From: an uncultured euryarchaeote
Lineage (GTDB): Archaea > Thermoplasmatota > Poseidoniia > Poseidoniales > Poseidoniaceae
DNA: 38,521 nucleotides
Assembly (NCBI GenBank): GCA_937911345.1
Contig: CALDPP010000070.1
Location: forward strand, 1-38,521
Reading direction: 5' to 3'
Positions 9,107-17,465 of this stretch are shown one piece after another (position 1 is the first letter of the stretch; every line of letters begins with the position of its first letter). Below the pieces are notes generated by a model, which worked only from the letters and a program-made list of their open reading frames with translations, had not been told where the DNA came from and ran no database searches. The translations under genes and the position numbers were made by a program.

Positions 9107-10315
9107 ATGACTGATTGGACATCGACGCCTAGTTTGGCTGGCTGCGATGAAAAATGGGTCGAAAATTTGACTGGGTTACTTTCTAATCATAATTGGAGTG
9201 AAACACTTCAGCCAATAGTTGGTAAACTAAGATTAGGTGAGAGGCTGACAATAGCAGACGGACACGTGCTGTATTCGCACAAAAGTCTACATGAAGTAGG
9301 TCAATTAGCAAGTTTGGTGAAACTAGCGAGATTTGGACATAACGTTTTTTTCAATTCAAATGTTCATATAAACCAGACGAATATTTGCGTTTTAGCATGC
9401 AAATTTTGTGCCTTTAGAAGAAGCAAAAAACAATCAGATTCATACGAATTATCAATCGATGGTTATCTTGACGAGATAGAGAAGTACGCTGATGTCATAG
9501 ATGAGGTGCATTCTGTTGGTGGCCTGCACCCAGATTGGGATGTGGATTTTTATGAGAATCTGATTTCATCTGCTAAAGCAAAATTTCCAAAAATTTCCAT
9601 AAAAGCTCTTACTGCAGTCGAAATAAAGCATCTTTCAAATCAAAGCAATATTTCATTTACAGAAACACTAAGTCGACTAAAAAATGCAGGATTGGACTCA
9701 CTTCCTGGAGGTGGAGCGGAGATCCTTAATGATGAGGTAAGAGAGATAATCTGCAACGGGAAAGAAAGCTCGGAAGAGTATTTGCAAATACATAGAGAAG
9801 CGCATGCCCTAGATATACCCTCAAACTCAACGATGTTATTTGGAACCATAGAAGATGTTCACGATAGGTTAACTCACATGGATAAATTAAGGAGGCTTGC
9901 TGATGAATACGGACTTTTCCAATGTTTTGTTCCATATCCATTCCTCCCCGACTCTACTAGACTTCCAGAAGCGCAGTTAGCAACATCAAATGAAATTCTC
10001 AGAACAATCGCAGTTTCGAGACTTATGTTGGATTCTATACCTCACATCAAGGCATATCGTATGAATATCGGAGATGAGGTTGCAGAACTTGCTCTAAATT
10101 ATGGCGCAGATGATATTGATGGAACCGTTAGACAAGAATCAATAATGCACCTTGCAGGCGCTAAATCTAGTCTAAATTACGATACTTATCAAATGGCAAA
10201 ATTGGTCTCTGATGCTGGTTTTGTTCCAGTGAAACGAAACACGGTATACACTAAATTTTCCTCAGTAAAATTAGAGCCACCGAAAAGGGCTAAGCGGTTA
10301 AAAATGATTCAGTAG
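9107..10315 (+). CDS. mqnE: Aminodeoxyfutalosine synthase MqnE (radical SAM)
   Basis: A 402-residue radical SAM enzyme with CVLACKFC (Cys94, Cys98, Cys101) for the [4Fe-4S] cluster, after the family lead-in NVHINQTNI. MqnE-type signatures follow: EVHSVGGLHPD, IKALTAVEI, AGLDSLPGGGAEI and NYGADDIDGTV. In the futalosine pathway MqnE joins 3-[(1-carboxyvinyl)oxy]benzoate, the MqnA product, to an adenosyl radical from SAM to give aminodeoxyfutalosine. The closest alternative, MqnC, has a similar PGGGAE motif, but the VHSVGGLHPD and GADDIDGTV blocks favour MqnE. mqnA follows directly, so substrate producer and consumer are co-expressed. A TATA box ~30 nt upstream suggests a leaderless transcript. 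Confidence 0.9.
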   Translation: MTDWTSTPSLAGCDEKWVENLTGLLSNHNWSETLQPIVGKLRLGERLTIADGHVLYSHKSLHEVGQLASLVKLARFGHNVFFNSNVHINQTNICVLACKFCAFRRSKKQSDSYELSIDGYLDEIEKYADVIDEVHSVGGLHPDWDVDFYENLISSAKAKFPKISIKALTAVEIKHLSNQSNISFTETLSRLKNAGLDSLPGGGAEILNDEVREIICNGKESSEEYLQIHREAHALDIPSNSTMLFGTIEDVHDRLTHMDKLRRLADEYGLFQCFVPYPFLPDSTRLPEAQLATSNEILRTIAVSRLMLDSIPHIKAYRMNIGDEVAELALNYGADDIDGTVRQESIMHLAGAKSSLNYDTYQMAKLVSDAGFVPVKRNTVYTKFSSVKLEPPKRAKRLKMIQ

Positions 10316-10324
10316 GTGAAATCG

Positions 10325-11155
10325 ATGATAGTAAAATCCCCCGTTAACGAAAATGAAAAGTTTTCATCATGGAAATCAACAATTGGAAGAGTCGCTTTCA
10401 TGAACTGTGATCCATTGTTCTTGAAACTAAGTAAGGAGTGGAATGTTTTGGCTGCTCCACCATCATGGTTAACGGGTCATCTATTACGGAGAGATTGTAT
10501 TATCGCACCAATTCCTGCTGCAGATTATGCTAAGAATTCTGATGATTTGATTTTGTTACCAAATCTGGGTATTTGTTCAAAAGGAGAGGTTGGAAGCGTG
10601 TTATTATTTGGTTCCAAGCCGATTGAAGAAATGGAGCATATCGCGCTTCCATCAGATTCTTCATCATCTGTAGCATTGATGAAATTTATCTTGAAGCAGA
10701 AAAACTTGAATCCTGTCCTAACAGTCATGGGTCCTGACATTGATAAAATGTTAGAGTCATCCGATGGAGCATTAATTATTGGTGATAGGGCATTGGATGC
10801 TTCTAAAATACACCCAGAAAAAGTAAGATTAGATTTAGGGATGGAATGGCAGAGAATCACTGGTAAACCAATGGTTTTTGGAGTATTCGCAACTAGGAAA
10901 GATACCCCCATTGTGAGTGTAAAACTAGCTTATATTTCGCTGTTAGAGCAATTAACTGAATTCGAGTCTAATCCTGATAGAAGAGGTTTGATTGTTCAAC
11001 TATCATCACAAGATTCAGGGCTCAGTACCTCTAGGTTAGACCAGTACTTTAGTGAAGTCTTCAATCGATTGGATGAAGAACATATAATCGGATTGAATAG
11101 ATTTCTCCATGATGCATGTGGTCTAATCAAAGGTGCTGAATTTCTAAAATTCTAA
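10325..11155 (+). CDS. mqnA: Chorismate dehydratase MqnA
   Basis: A protein of 276 residues from ATG 10325, belonging to the MqnA/MqnD periplasmic-binding-protein-like fold. The N-terminal motif IGRVAFMNCDPLF (~20-32) is the typical MqnA opening, followed by ADYAKNSDDLILLPNLGI and a GDRALDA block. MqnA dehydrates chorismate to 3-[(1-carboxyvinyl)oxy]benzoate, the first committed step of futalosine-dependent menaquinone synthesis. The ATG has AGGTG at 10314-10318, six bases upstream; an in-frame GTG at 10316 would start directly on the mqnE stop and lacks such spacing. The gene ends overlapping the convergent propeller gene by 4 nt. The C-terminal part is more divergent than the N-terminal part. 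Confidence 0.85.
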   Translation: MIVKSPVNENEKFSSWKSTIGRVAFMNCDPLFLKLSKEWNVLAAPPSWLTGHLLRRDCIIAPIPAADYAKNSDDLILLPNLGICSKGEVGSVLLFGSKPIEEMEHIALPSDSSSSVALMKFILKQKNLNPVLTVMGPDIDKMLESSDGALIIGDRALDASKIHPEKVRLDLGMEWQRITGKPMVFGVFATRKDTPIVSVKLAYISLLEQLTEFESNPDRRGLIVQLSSQDSGLSTSRLDQYFSEVFNRLDEEHIIGLNRFLHDACGLIKGAEFLKF

Positions 11156-13410
11156 TCATCTTTCTTAACGGTTCTAACCTTTCTAACTTTCTTAGTGTTT
11201 GCAACTTTTCTAGTCTTTACTGTACCGACTGTCTTTTTCTTTGATATCTTTTGTTCTCCAGGAATATCTAATTTACCGTCTAATCGTTTTCGTTTCGTAG
11301 ACATAATTGGGCCTTGAGCATTTCGATTCATTCTTCCAGCACGCCTTTTCACTTGGCTCTCGGAGTTTGTACTTTCATCATCCAAAGTAAACGCTCTTCT
11401 ATCTGAAGGCTTTTCTTCAGCTGGTATTGATTCAGATACAATTGAATCCTCCTCGTAATCAATTGAAACATAATTGACATCCTCTATTGGTTGTGGCTTA
11501 CTGTACTCTTCAACCTCATCTTCATAATCCTCATTTGAAATATCTTCCATCAAATCAACATTCTCATCATTTTCCTCTGCATCTTCGAATTCTGATTCGT
11601 CTAAAATAAGTGAGTTGAGATTTTTTCTCCGAATTAATAACCATATACTCAATGCAATTGTTGTTAATGCTAAGACTATCAATAGATAATTTTCAAACAT
11701 AAGATCAATAAATGAATTAATATTTGTTTCATCTAAATTATTACTTGTGAAATTTAACAATGGGTCTTCAGATGCTCCACTATTCCACCAAAGGCTGAAG
11801 AATATCTCTTCATCTGTATTGATTTGTTGAATTAATATTGGATGATTCTCCACTTTGTGAGTTATTGATGATTCTACTACGGAGATTTGTGTATTTAATG
11901 AAACAGTCAAAGGTAATGTTACATTTGGTTGAACATCAAAACTAGTTTTTATTGAGAATTTTATCTGTTCTTTGTCATAAGTTTTTGTGAATGATAAACC
12001 TGCAATTATGTTGCATTGTAACGTCCCGTTTTTCACTTCACCAACTGACAAATCAATAGAGTCTCTTAATTTTTGGATGTAATCATTTTGGTCCATATTA
12101 TTGCAAAATGCATCTTCTAGCATATTTGTTTCTTCATAACTTATTCTCTGATCAGATATAATTCCTCTACGCGTCAGATTTCTAAACAGATAAGTGTCGG
12201 ACTGTGACATTGTGTAGATGTCCTCGACCATCAGTGTGTCTCCTGAAATTTCAATCACCATGGAACGGATTGTTTCTAAATCAGGATCTCTACTACAGAC
12301 TGTTGAATTCAAACAGTTAAAATCATAATCATCCTCAAAAGAATCTCCATCATCATCTTTGTCAATACTGTCTGGTATGTTATCTCCGTCCAAATCAGAA
12401 CCCATCATGCCATACCCATCTGGATACTCAGGGCTGCCGTATACCGCAATGTGGTTGGAATCAGTAGCCACAAATACATGACTTAGCATTCCGTTTGTCT
12501 CGACAATAGCGAAATCAAGAGACTTGTGCATAAGATGTGTAATGTGAATAATTTCGAAAGTAGAACCGTCTAGAGCAATGACAGATGGGTTTGAGTCTGA
12601 TTCTAAGACATATAGAATATCTTCATCATCTGACCATTTTATCCCATGATTGTCTCCCAAGTTCAATGATTGCAACGATGAACCCGTTATAGTGTATGAA
12701 AAGATATTTCCAGTAGTGGTTGATATAGCGAATTTCGCATCTAAGGTGCTAAAGTCACAACCAACTATCTCTTCCTCTACATCGATGTCAATATTTGTTA
12801 GTTCACCGTCTGCGTTCCATACCTTTACTTTACCACTCTCATCACCTGTAATGACATAGTTACCCGTTTTCGAGAAACCTGTACACGTCACGTCCGAGGT
12901 ATGTTCACCATTCAATGTTGCAATTTCATTCATAGTAATAGAATTCAATATCTGTGCCCCATTGTTCATATTTGGAGCGATAATTTTAGCGCCATCTGGT
13001 GAATAGTCTAGGTTTCCCGGCCGGTTATTTCCTTTAGCTTGTGCGGATAGTAGATCGAGGTTCTCCACGTCAATTACCCTAAGAGAATCGGGGATAGCCT
13101 CGTTTGCTGACATACTTGCTGCTAGATATTTTCCATCTGGAGAAAATTCTATGTGATATAATTCCCTTCCAAAGTCAAATCTCTTTATTAGTTCGAGAGA
13201 AGAAGAGTTATGAAATTCAATGAAAGTACTGTATGAACTTGCAATTATTGTTTGATTTTCATTTATTGACACAGAATTGGTATGAGCGTCAGCCTTGTCA
13301 GAAACAGTTGCATCGAGGAAATTAATACCGGATGAAGTCGAACTTGCGAATGGCATCGTGAAAATAAGCACAAAAACTACAACTGTGGTGATGCATATTC
13401 TGCTCCGCAT
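11152..13410 (-). CDS. Membrane-anchored beta-propeller (WD40-like) protein with a TSP3-like linker and charged tail
   Basis: A 752-residue predicted exported protein. A signal peptide at ~1-25 (hydrophobic VVVFVLIFTMPFA) is followed by a beta-propeller of WD40/YVTN type (~30-330), with repeats such as IEFSPDGKYLA, LDYSPDGAKII and VTGDESGKVKVWNADG. A calcium-type Asp-rich stretch (SDLDGDNIPDSIDKDDDGD, ~338-357) links to a ~200-residue domain I do not recognise. A single membrane helix (YLLIVLALTTIALSIWLLI, ~575) ends in RRK, and the last ~150 residues are first very acidic and then very Lys/Arg-rich. Topology is probably propeller outside, charged tail inside. The gene lies convergent between mqnA and, through a shared upstream region, mqnD. 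Molecular role unknown. Confidence 0.75.
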   Translation of the reverse strand: MRSRICITTVVVFVLIFTMPFASSTSSGINFLDATVSDKADAHTNSVSINENQTIIASSYSTFIEFHNSSSLELIKRFDFGRELYHIEFSPDGKYLAASMSANEAIPDSLRVIDVENLDLLSAQAKGNNRPGNLDYSPDGAKIIAPNMNNGAQILNSITMNEIATLNGEHTSDVTCTGFSKTGNYVITGDESGKVKVWNADGELTNIDIDVEEEIVGCDFSTLDAKFAISTTTGNIFSYTITGSSLQSLNLGDNHGIKWSDDEDILYVLESDSNPSVIALDGSTFEIIHITHLMHKSLDFAIVETNGMLSHVFVATDSNHIAVYGSPEYPDGYGMMGSDLDGDNIPDSIDKDDDGDSFEDDYDFNCLNSTVCSRDPDLETIRSMVIEISGDTLMVEDIYTMSQSDTYLFRNLTRRGIISDQRISYEETNMLEDAFCNNMDQNDYIQKLRDSIDLSVGEVKNGTLQCNIIAGLSFTKTYDKEQIKFSIKTSFDVQPNVTLPLTVSLNTQISVVESSITHKVENHPILIQQINTDEEIFFSLWWNSGASEDPLLNFTSNNLDETNINSFIDLMFENYLLIVLALTTIALSIWLLIRRKNLNSLILDESEFEDAEENDENVDLMEDISNEDYEDEVEEYSKPQPIEDVNYVSIDYEEDSIVSESIPAEEKPSDRRAFTLDDESTNSESQVKRRAGRMNRNAQGPIMSTKRKRLDGKLDIPGEQKISKKKTVGTVKTRKVANTKKVRKVRTVKKDD

Positions 13411-13445
13411 TTGTGTTCACATTGTCCTGTACATTTGACTACTTG

Positions 13446-13453
13446 AATATATA
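13446..13453 (-). promoter_or_regulatory. TATA box upstream of the propeller gene
   Basis: AATATATA at 13446-13453 (TATATATT on the minus strand) is centred about 40 nt upstream of the propeller start codon at 13410, in the 131-nt divergent region shared with mqnD. Confidence 0.4.
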
Positions 13454-13478
13454 GCCGGCCAATCAAAAAATCACCGCA

Positions 13479-13484
13479 TTTATA
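13479..13484 (+). promoter_or_regulatory. Possible TATA box upstream of mqnD
   Basis: TTTATA in the context GCATTTATACG lies about 60 nt before the mqnD ATG. Together with the TATATATT of the opposite gene it makes the 13411-13541 region a plausible back-to-back promoter pair. No strong ribosome binding site precedes the mqnD ATG. Confidence 0.33.
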
Positions 13485-13541
13485 CGCTGTTCAAGAGAAT
13501 TCAAACGGATGGTTCTTGAAGGACACTAAATTGGGACTTAT

Positions 13542-14420
13542 ATGGCCAATCAACTTGAACAAGACGCAGAAGGCAACTACATCGTTAGAATCGGCCATTC
13601 ACCTGACCCGGATGACGCATTTATGTTTCACGCTATGACCAATGGTAAATTCCCAACACCTGGATATCATTTCGTTCACGAACTTCAAGATATTGAGACA
13701 TTGAATCATCGTGCTATGAACCAAGAATTGGAAGTTTCTGCAGTGTCAATTCATGCTTTTCCCGATATAGCAGAACATTACAGTTTGATGAACTGTGGTG
13801 CTTCTATGGGTGAAGGCTATGGGCCGATGATTGTGTGTAAAGAAGGAGTCACAATGGAACAAGCTAAAAACTCGAAAATTGCGGTACCTGGCTTGAAAAC
13901 TAGTGCGTACCTTGGCTTGAGATTAGCATGGGGTGATGTCGAAGTTGAAGTTGTGCCATTTGATGAAATAATTCCACGTATTCTTGATGATACTTATTTG
14001 TCAGGTTTAATTATTCATGAAGGGCAATTGACTTATGTTGATTATAATCTAGATGTATTGATTGACATTGGCAAATGGTGGAACAACAGAACAGACAATT
14101 TCCCTATGCCTCTTGGCGGTAATGTAGTAAGAAAAGACCTTGGAGATAAGATGATGGAAGATATCACAAACTACACAAAGATGAGTATAGAGTATGCAAT
14201 AAATAATCCAGATGAAGCACTTGAATTTGCTAAAAAATGGGGCCGTGGTATCGATGATGATACAAACCGGAAATTTGTTACGATGTATGTAAATGATAGA
14301 ACAATCGATTACCGGGAAGATGGAAGATCTTCAATAAAGCAGTTTATCTCCGAAGGGCAAGCAATCGGGCTGATTGATGCTAAGTTCAATGTTGAAGAAA
14401 TGAGATTTATAGGGGAATAG
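13542..14420 (+). CDS. mqnD: 1,4-dihydroxy-6-naphthoate synthase MqnD
   Basis: A 292-residue member of the MqnA/MqnD family. The opening IGHSPDPDDAFMFHAM (~17-32) is the MqnD-type signature, and GLIIHEGQLTY contains His159 at the position of the family's catalytic histidine. MqnD converts cyclic dehypoxanthine futalosine to 1,4-dihydroxy-6-naphthoate, a late step of menaquinone synthesis by the futalosine route. mqnE and mqnA are ~2.4 kb upstream; mqnB- and mqnC-type genes are not in this window and must lie elsewhere if the pathway is complete. The next gene starts 2 nt after the stop and so is probably in the same transcript. Assignment to MqnD rather than MqnA rests on the N-terminal motif and the His-containing motif. 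Confidence 0.85.
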   Translation: MANQLEQDAEGNYIVRIGHSPDPDDAFMFHAMTNGKFPTPGYHFVHELQDIETLNHRAMNQELEVSAVSIHAFPDIAEHYSLMNCGASMGEGYGPMIVCKEGVTMEQAKNSKIAVPGLKTSAYLGLRLAWGDVEVEVVPFDEIIPRILDDTYLSGLIIHEGQLTYVDYNLDVLIDIGKWWNNRTDNFPMPLGGNVVRKDLGDKMMEDITNYTKMSIEYAINNPDEALEFAKKWGRGIDDDTNRKFVTMYVNDRTIDYREDGRSSIKQFISEGQAIGLIDAKFNVEEMRFIGE

Positions 14421-14422
14421 GC

Positions 14423-14902
14423 ATGCCAAATAAACCGAAAATTAGTCAATATGGCTCGGTTGATCCAGCACCCCCCCTAAAGTCAGGAAAAATTTCGCAG
14501 TGGGAATCAACTTTGACAAACCCAGGTGTTCCAATGTTTCAAAGAATGAGGAACGTATTTTCTCTAAGGAATGATGGTTCTGACGCTGCATGTATTGCAT
14601 TATGTTCTGGATTTAACTCGGACAGCGCATTACTTCGTCATGAAGTTGCATATGTATTGGGGCAGATGCAGAATGAAGTTGCTATCCCAACATTGATTGA
14701 GGTGCTAAGCAACGAAACGGAGCACGTTATGGTTAGGCATGAAGCTGCTGAAGCGTTAGGTGCAATAGGGAATTATGAAGTTAAACCAACGTTGGAGAGG
14801 TTTGTTAATCACCCAATGCCTGAAATCGCTGAATCTTGCGAAGTAGCAATTGACCTGCTTGATTGGTGTAAAAGCAAAGAGTATCAAGAAGTCGATTGTT
14901 AG
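14423..14902 (+). CDS. Half-length deoxyhypusine hydroxylase-like HEAT-repeat protein
   Basis: A 159-residue protein. After an unstructured N-terminus, residues ~38-148 are HEAT/PBS-lyase repeats that read like one half of eukaryotic deoxyhypusine hydroxylase (DOHH): RMRNVFSLRN, ALLRHEVAYVLGQMQ, VMVRHEAAEALGAIG and a final ESCEVAIDLLDW. It has two His-Glu pairs, His73-Glu74 and His106-Glu107, 33 residues apart, the same spacing as in each half of human DOHH, where four such pairs bind a diiron centre. Human DOHH is about 302 residues, two tandem halves; this is one. A homodimer could rebuild the site; that is inference. DOHH completes hypusine on eIF5A. The gene starts 2 nt after mqnD and is followed by a zinc-knuckle gene and PriS. 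A generic HEAT scaffold is the alternative. Confidence 0.7.
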   Translation: MPNKPKISQYGSVDPAPPLKSGKISQWESTLTNPGVPMFQRMRNVFSLRNDGSDAACIALCSGFNSDSALLRHEVAYVLGQMQNEVAIPTLIEVLSNETEHVMVRHEAAEALGAIGNYEVKPTLERFVNHPMPEIAESCEVAIDLLDWCKSKEYQEVDC

Positions 14903-14946
14903 ACAAATTCAATAACTACTGGGTGTACGAAGGAATAGGGAGAAAA

Positions 14947-15156
14947 ATGCCTCACGATAATGTACAATTAGCTCAAGCGCCAAATGGTGAGATTGGTCCA
15001 AGATGCAAAGTATGTGGCATTCGTATGACATTTGGCGCAGCGATGGTAATCAACAATAATTACTACTGCTGGGAGTGTTATGTCGCAGAAACAGGTGCAG
15101 AATCTGCAACTAAGATTGTTGAAGCAGAACAAAGATTCTGGATGGCTAACGAATAG
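14947..15156 (+). CDS. Small zinc-knuckle protein, function unknown
   Basis: A 69-residue protein from ATG 14947 (MPHDNVQLAQ), preceded by an AGGGAG ribosome binding site. An in-frame TTG at 14896 would add 17 residues and overlap the preceding gene, which I consider less likely. It holds one treble-clef or ribbon-like metal site, CKVCG ... CWEC, with 18 residues between the pairs, followed by a short helix. I do not recognise a named family. It sits between the DOHH-like gene and PriS on the same strand with a 28-nt gap to PriS, so it is likely in the same operon; a nucleic-acid or protein-binding adaptor is possible but not shown. Confidence 0.6.
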   Translation: MPHDNVQLAQAPNGEIGPRCKVCGIRMTFGAAMVINNNYYCWECYVAETGAESATKIVEAEQRFWMANE

Positions 15157-15184
15157 TCACTAACTCCTTGTATATGGTGTCAAA

Positions 15185-16390
15185 ATGTTTTCCTCTGGCT
15201 GGGCTCGCTTTGCGCATCAGTTCACGAATTACTATCGTAACTCAACACTATGGTCTCCACCAAGAACTAGATTTAGAGAATGGATGTTTATTCCGTTTGG
15301 CAACAGTCCTCCAATAAGACATAAGGCCTTTTCTGATGTTGAAGGCGTAAGACAATTCATAACGCAACGTCCGATGCATTCTTGCTTTTACTCTACGGCA
15401 TATTGGCATAAGCCGTATGAAATGAAAATGGTAGAAAAAGATTGGATAGGTGCCGACTTAATCTTTGACTTAGATGGCGACCACCTGCCAGGCGTTACTG
15501 ATCGTGATTTTCCGGCAATGATTGAAGTTATACAAGAGCAAGCTCATACGCTATGGAATGATTATTTAGAACCAGAATTTGGATTTAATGAAAAATACTT
15601 GCAGGTTACTTTTTCTGGCCATCGGGGATTTCATCTCCACTATAGAGACCCAGCACTATTTCAACTTGATTCGGAAGCAAGAAGAGAAATTGTGTCTCAC
15701 ATAAGAGGTGAAGATGTCGACGTAAAGAGTAGCTTATCACGATATCATCTTGGTGATCGGACTGGGTGGGCTTCCAGGATAAATCGTGGAATGGAGGAAG
15801 TAGTCAAGAAATTACAGTCAATATCTAGAAAAGAAAAAGGCTACACAACAATTCTTGAGGATATGCATGAGGGTCTAAAATCACAGGCACGGAGGGAAAA
15901 TAGGGCCTCCTCCAAAGGCAAAACATCAATACAAAACCTGGGAGATTTATTAGTTAATGAACAGCGCTCAAGCCGACTACTACAGGGAAACTTTGGCGTC
16001 TTAGACCGCTATGAATCACTATTCTTAGATATCTTAAAAACCGACACCTCGGTAGTTTTGTCCAATGCTGGAGAAGCCGATGAAGTGGTAACTATTGATG
16101 TTAGGAGGCAGATACGTTGGCCAACATCACTACATGGCAAATCAGGTTTGCGTGTGACAGAATTTCCTCTGTCTCGCCTAGACCCAGACGGTTCTAGGCC
16201 ATTCGATCCGCTAAGTGAAACTATCGCATTACCGAATACTAATTCTTTATCAGTTGAAATAACTCAAGAGGATTGTAGATTCAGATTTTTTGAACGTGAA
16301 TGGGAGCCTAATTCGGGCGATATTATTGATGTTCCAGAAGCAACAGCTACATTTTTAATTTTGAAGGGATGGGCTAAGGTAGCCAAATAA
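15185..16390 (+). CDS. priS: DNA primase small (catalytic) subunit PriS
   Basis: A 401-residue archaeo-eukaryotic primase catalytic subunit. The metal-binding acidic motif is FDLDGDHLPG (Asp95, Asp97, Asp99), the nucleotide-binding motif is SGHRGFHLHYRD (~144-155), and the C-terminal core has RWPTSLHGKSGL (~310), all in the right order for PriS. It makes RNA/DNA primers at replication forks with the large subunit PriL, which is not in the window. Only two cysteines exist in the whole protein (67 and near 381), so the zinc knuckle usually found shortly after the first acidic motif appears to be absent. The start is the ATG at 15185, 28 nt after the zinc-knuckle gene. A T7 run lies 30 nt past the stop. 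Confidence 0.92.
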   Translation: MFSSGWARFAHQFTNYYRNSTLWSPPRTRFREWMFIPFGNSPPIRHKAFSDVEGVRQFITQRPMHSCFYSTAYWHKPYEMKMVEKDWIGADLIFDLDGDHLPGVTDRDFPAMIEVIQEQAHTLWNDYLEPEFGFNEKYLQVTFSGHRGFHLHYRDPALFQLDSEARREIVSHIRGEDVDVKSSLSRYHLGDRTGWASRINRGMEEVVKKLQSISRKEKGYTTILEDMHEGLKSQARRENRASSKGKTSIQNLGDLLVNEQRSSRLLQGNFGVLDRYESLFLDILKTDTSVVLSNAGEADEVVTIDVRRQIRWPTSLHGKSGLRVTEFPLSRLDPDGSRPFDPLSETIALPNTNSLSVEITQEDCRFRFFEREWEPNSGDIIDVPEATATFLILKGWAKVAK

Positions 16391-16420
16391 ATTCGATAAA
16401 TAATGACTGTAATTATGAGG

Positions 16421-16427
16421 TTTTTTT
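16421..16427 (+). terminator. Oligo-T terminator after priS
   Basis: Seven consecutive T residues lie 30 nt downstream of the priS stop, before the next gene at 16476. Archaeal RNA polymerase terminates at T-runs without needing a hairpin. Confidence 0.4.
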
Positions 16428-16475
16428 CGGTAAGGTTCAATACTATTCATCCCTCCCTCCTGCTTAGGTGAGGTC

Positions 16476-17456
16476 ATGGGGTTCAGGAAGAACAAGAAAA
16501 AATCTAATGCTGAACCAGTGAATCCAGCTCTTCCACCTGCACCATTGCCCCCTCTCCCTGGAATGCCATTGCCAGCACCGAACGCACCAGTCATCCCTGA
16601 TCTTCCTGTGCCAGCCGAGTTGCCACCTGCATCGTTGCCTCCATTGTCTGATGCACCAATTCCATCCCTCCTCTCTGCAGCAGAGAATCAACCAACAGAA
16701 CAACAGAAATCCTCAGATGAGTATGGTGATTTGTGGGCCAAGAAATCAAACAAACCGTTGCCACAAATTTATGGTCACATAGATAGAATTTCCTCAGGAG
16801 AAGCTGGTTCCCTTCTCGACAGATATGCCGACCGATTTGGTCATTCACTGGATAGAGACATCATCGTGTTAAGAAAGCAACAACACGATGAAAAAATTGC
16901 AGAAATAAGAGATGCTCCAGTAGTTGAACTATTAGACGAGGATAATGAAGAATTATCTGACGCTGAAAAATTAACATCGCTAGAAAATCAAATTAGAACT
17001 TTGAAACCATCATACCAGCAAGCGAAGACTGATGGCGATGAAGCAATGTTAGCAGAACTCAAACCTCAACTTGAATCTTTGTTGAAAGAGCGGAAACAGT
17101 TGATGGCATCTATGTCACAACCAGAAATAGAAACACAACCTGTTGCAAAAGCACAACCAATAGTTGCTGAAGAAGCAGATGAAGAGGACCTCTTCGTTAC
17201 ATTTGTATCAATAGTAGATGAATTACTAGGTTCCAACCTTCCGCCAGAGGTTGTTGAATCATTTGTTGCTTCGGATGACTTTGGTGTCTACCAAACTGTT
17301 GGTAGCGACCCACTCTCGGCAGATGATGACTTACGTTCACTATTCTTCGCAATCGTCGACAACCAACTTGGTAATATGAGTGCGGAATCGATTGAACAAT
17401 TCGTCGCATCAAGTGATTTTAAAATCTACAGTACAGTAGGAGAAATGTATCAGTAA
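16476..17456 (+). CDS. Proline-rich, coiled-coil protein with a C-terminal tandem repeat, function unknown
   Basis: The 326-residue product is cytosolic by sequence: no signal peptide or membrane helix. Residues ~1-65 begin basic (GFRKNKKKSN) and continue as a Pro/Ala/Leu-rich stretch with many PLP and LPP steps. The middle (~125-215) is charged and helical, probably coiled coil. The C-terminus holds a tandem duplication of about 40 residues: DLFVTFVSIVDELLGSNLPP...SFVASDDFGVYQTVG (~237-277) and DLRSLFFAIVDNQLGNMSAE...QFVASSDFKIYSTVG (~285-323). I do not recognise the repeat family. The ATG has AGGTGAGGT just upstream. The RDD membrane-protein gene follows 9 nt after the stop, so the two are an operon pair. 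Confidence 0.7.
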   Translation: MGFRKNKKKSNAEPVNPALPPAPLPPLPGMPLPAPNAPVIPDLPVPAELPPASLPPLSDAPIPSLLSAAENQPTEQQKSSDEYGDLWAKKSNKPLPQIYGHIDRISSGEAGSLLDRYADRFGHSLDRDIIVLRKQQHDEKIAEIRDAPVVELLDEDNEELSDAEKLTSLENQIRTLKPSYQQAKTDGDEAMLAELKPQLESLLKERKQLMASMSQPEIETQPVAKAQPIVAEEADEEDLFVTFVSIVDELLGSNLPPEVVESFVASDDFGVYQTVGSDPLSADDDLRSLFFAIVDNQLGNMSAESIEQFVASSDFKIYSTVGEMYQ

Positions 17457-17465
17457 GGTGATTAT

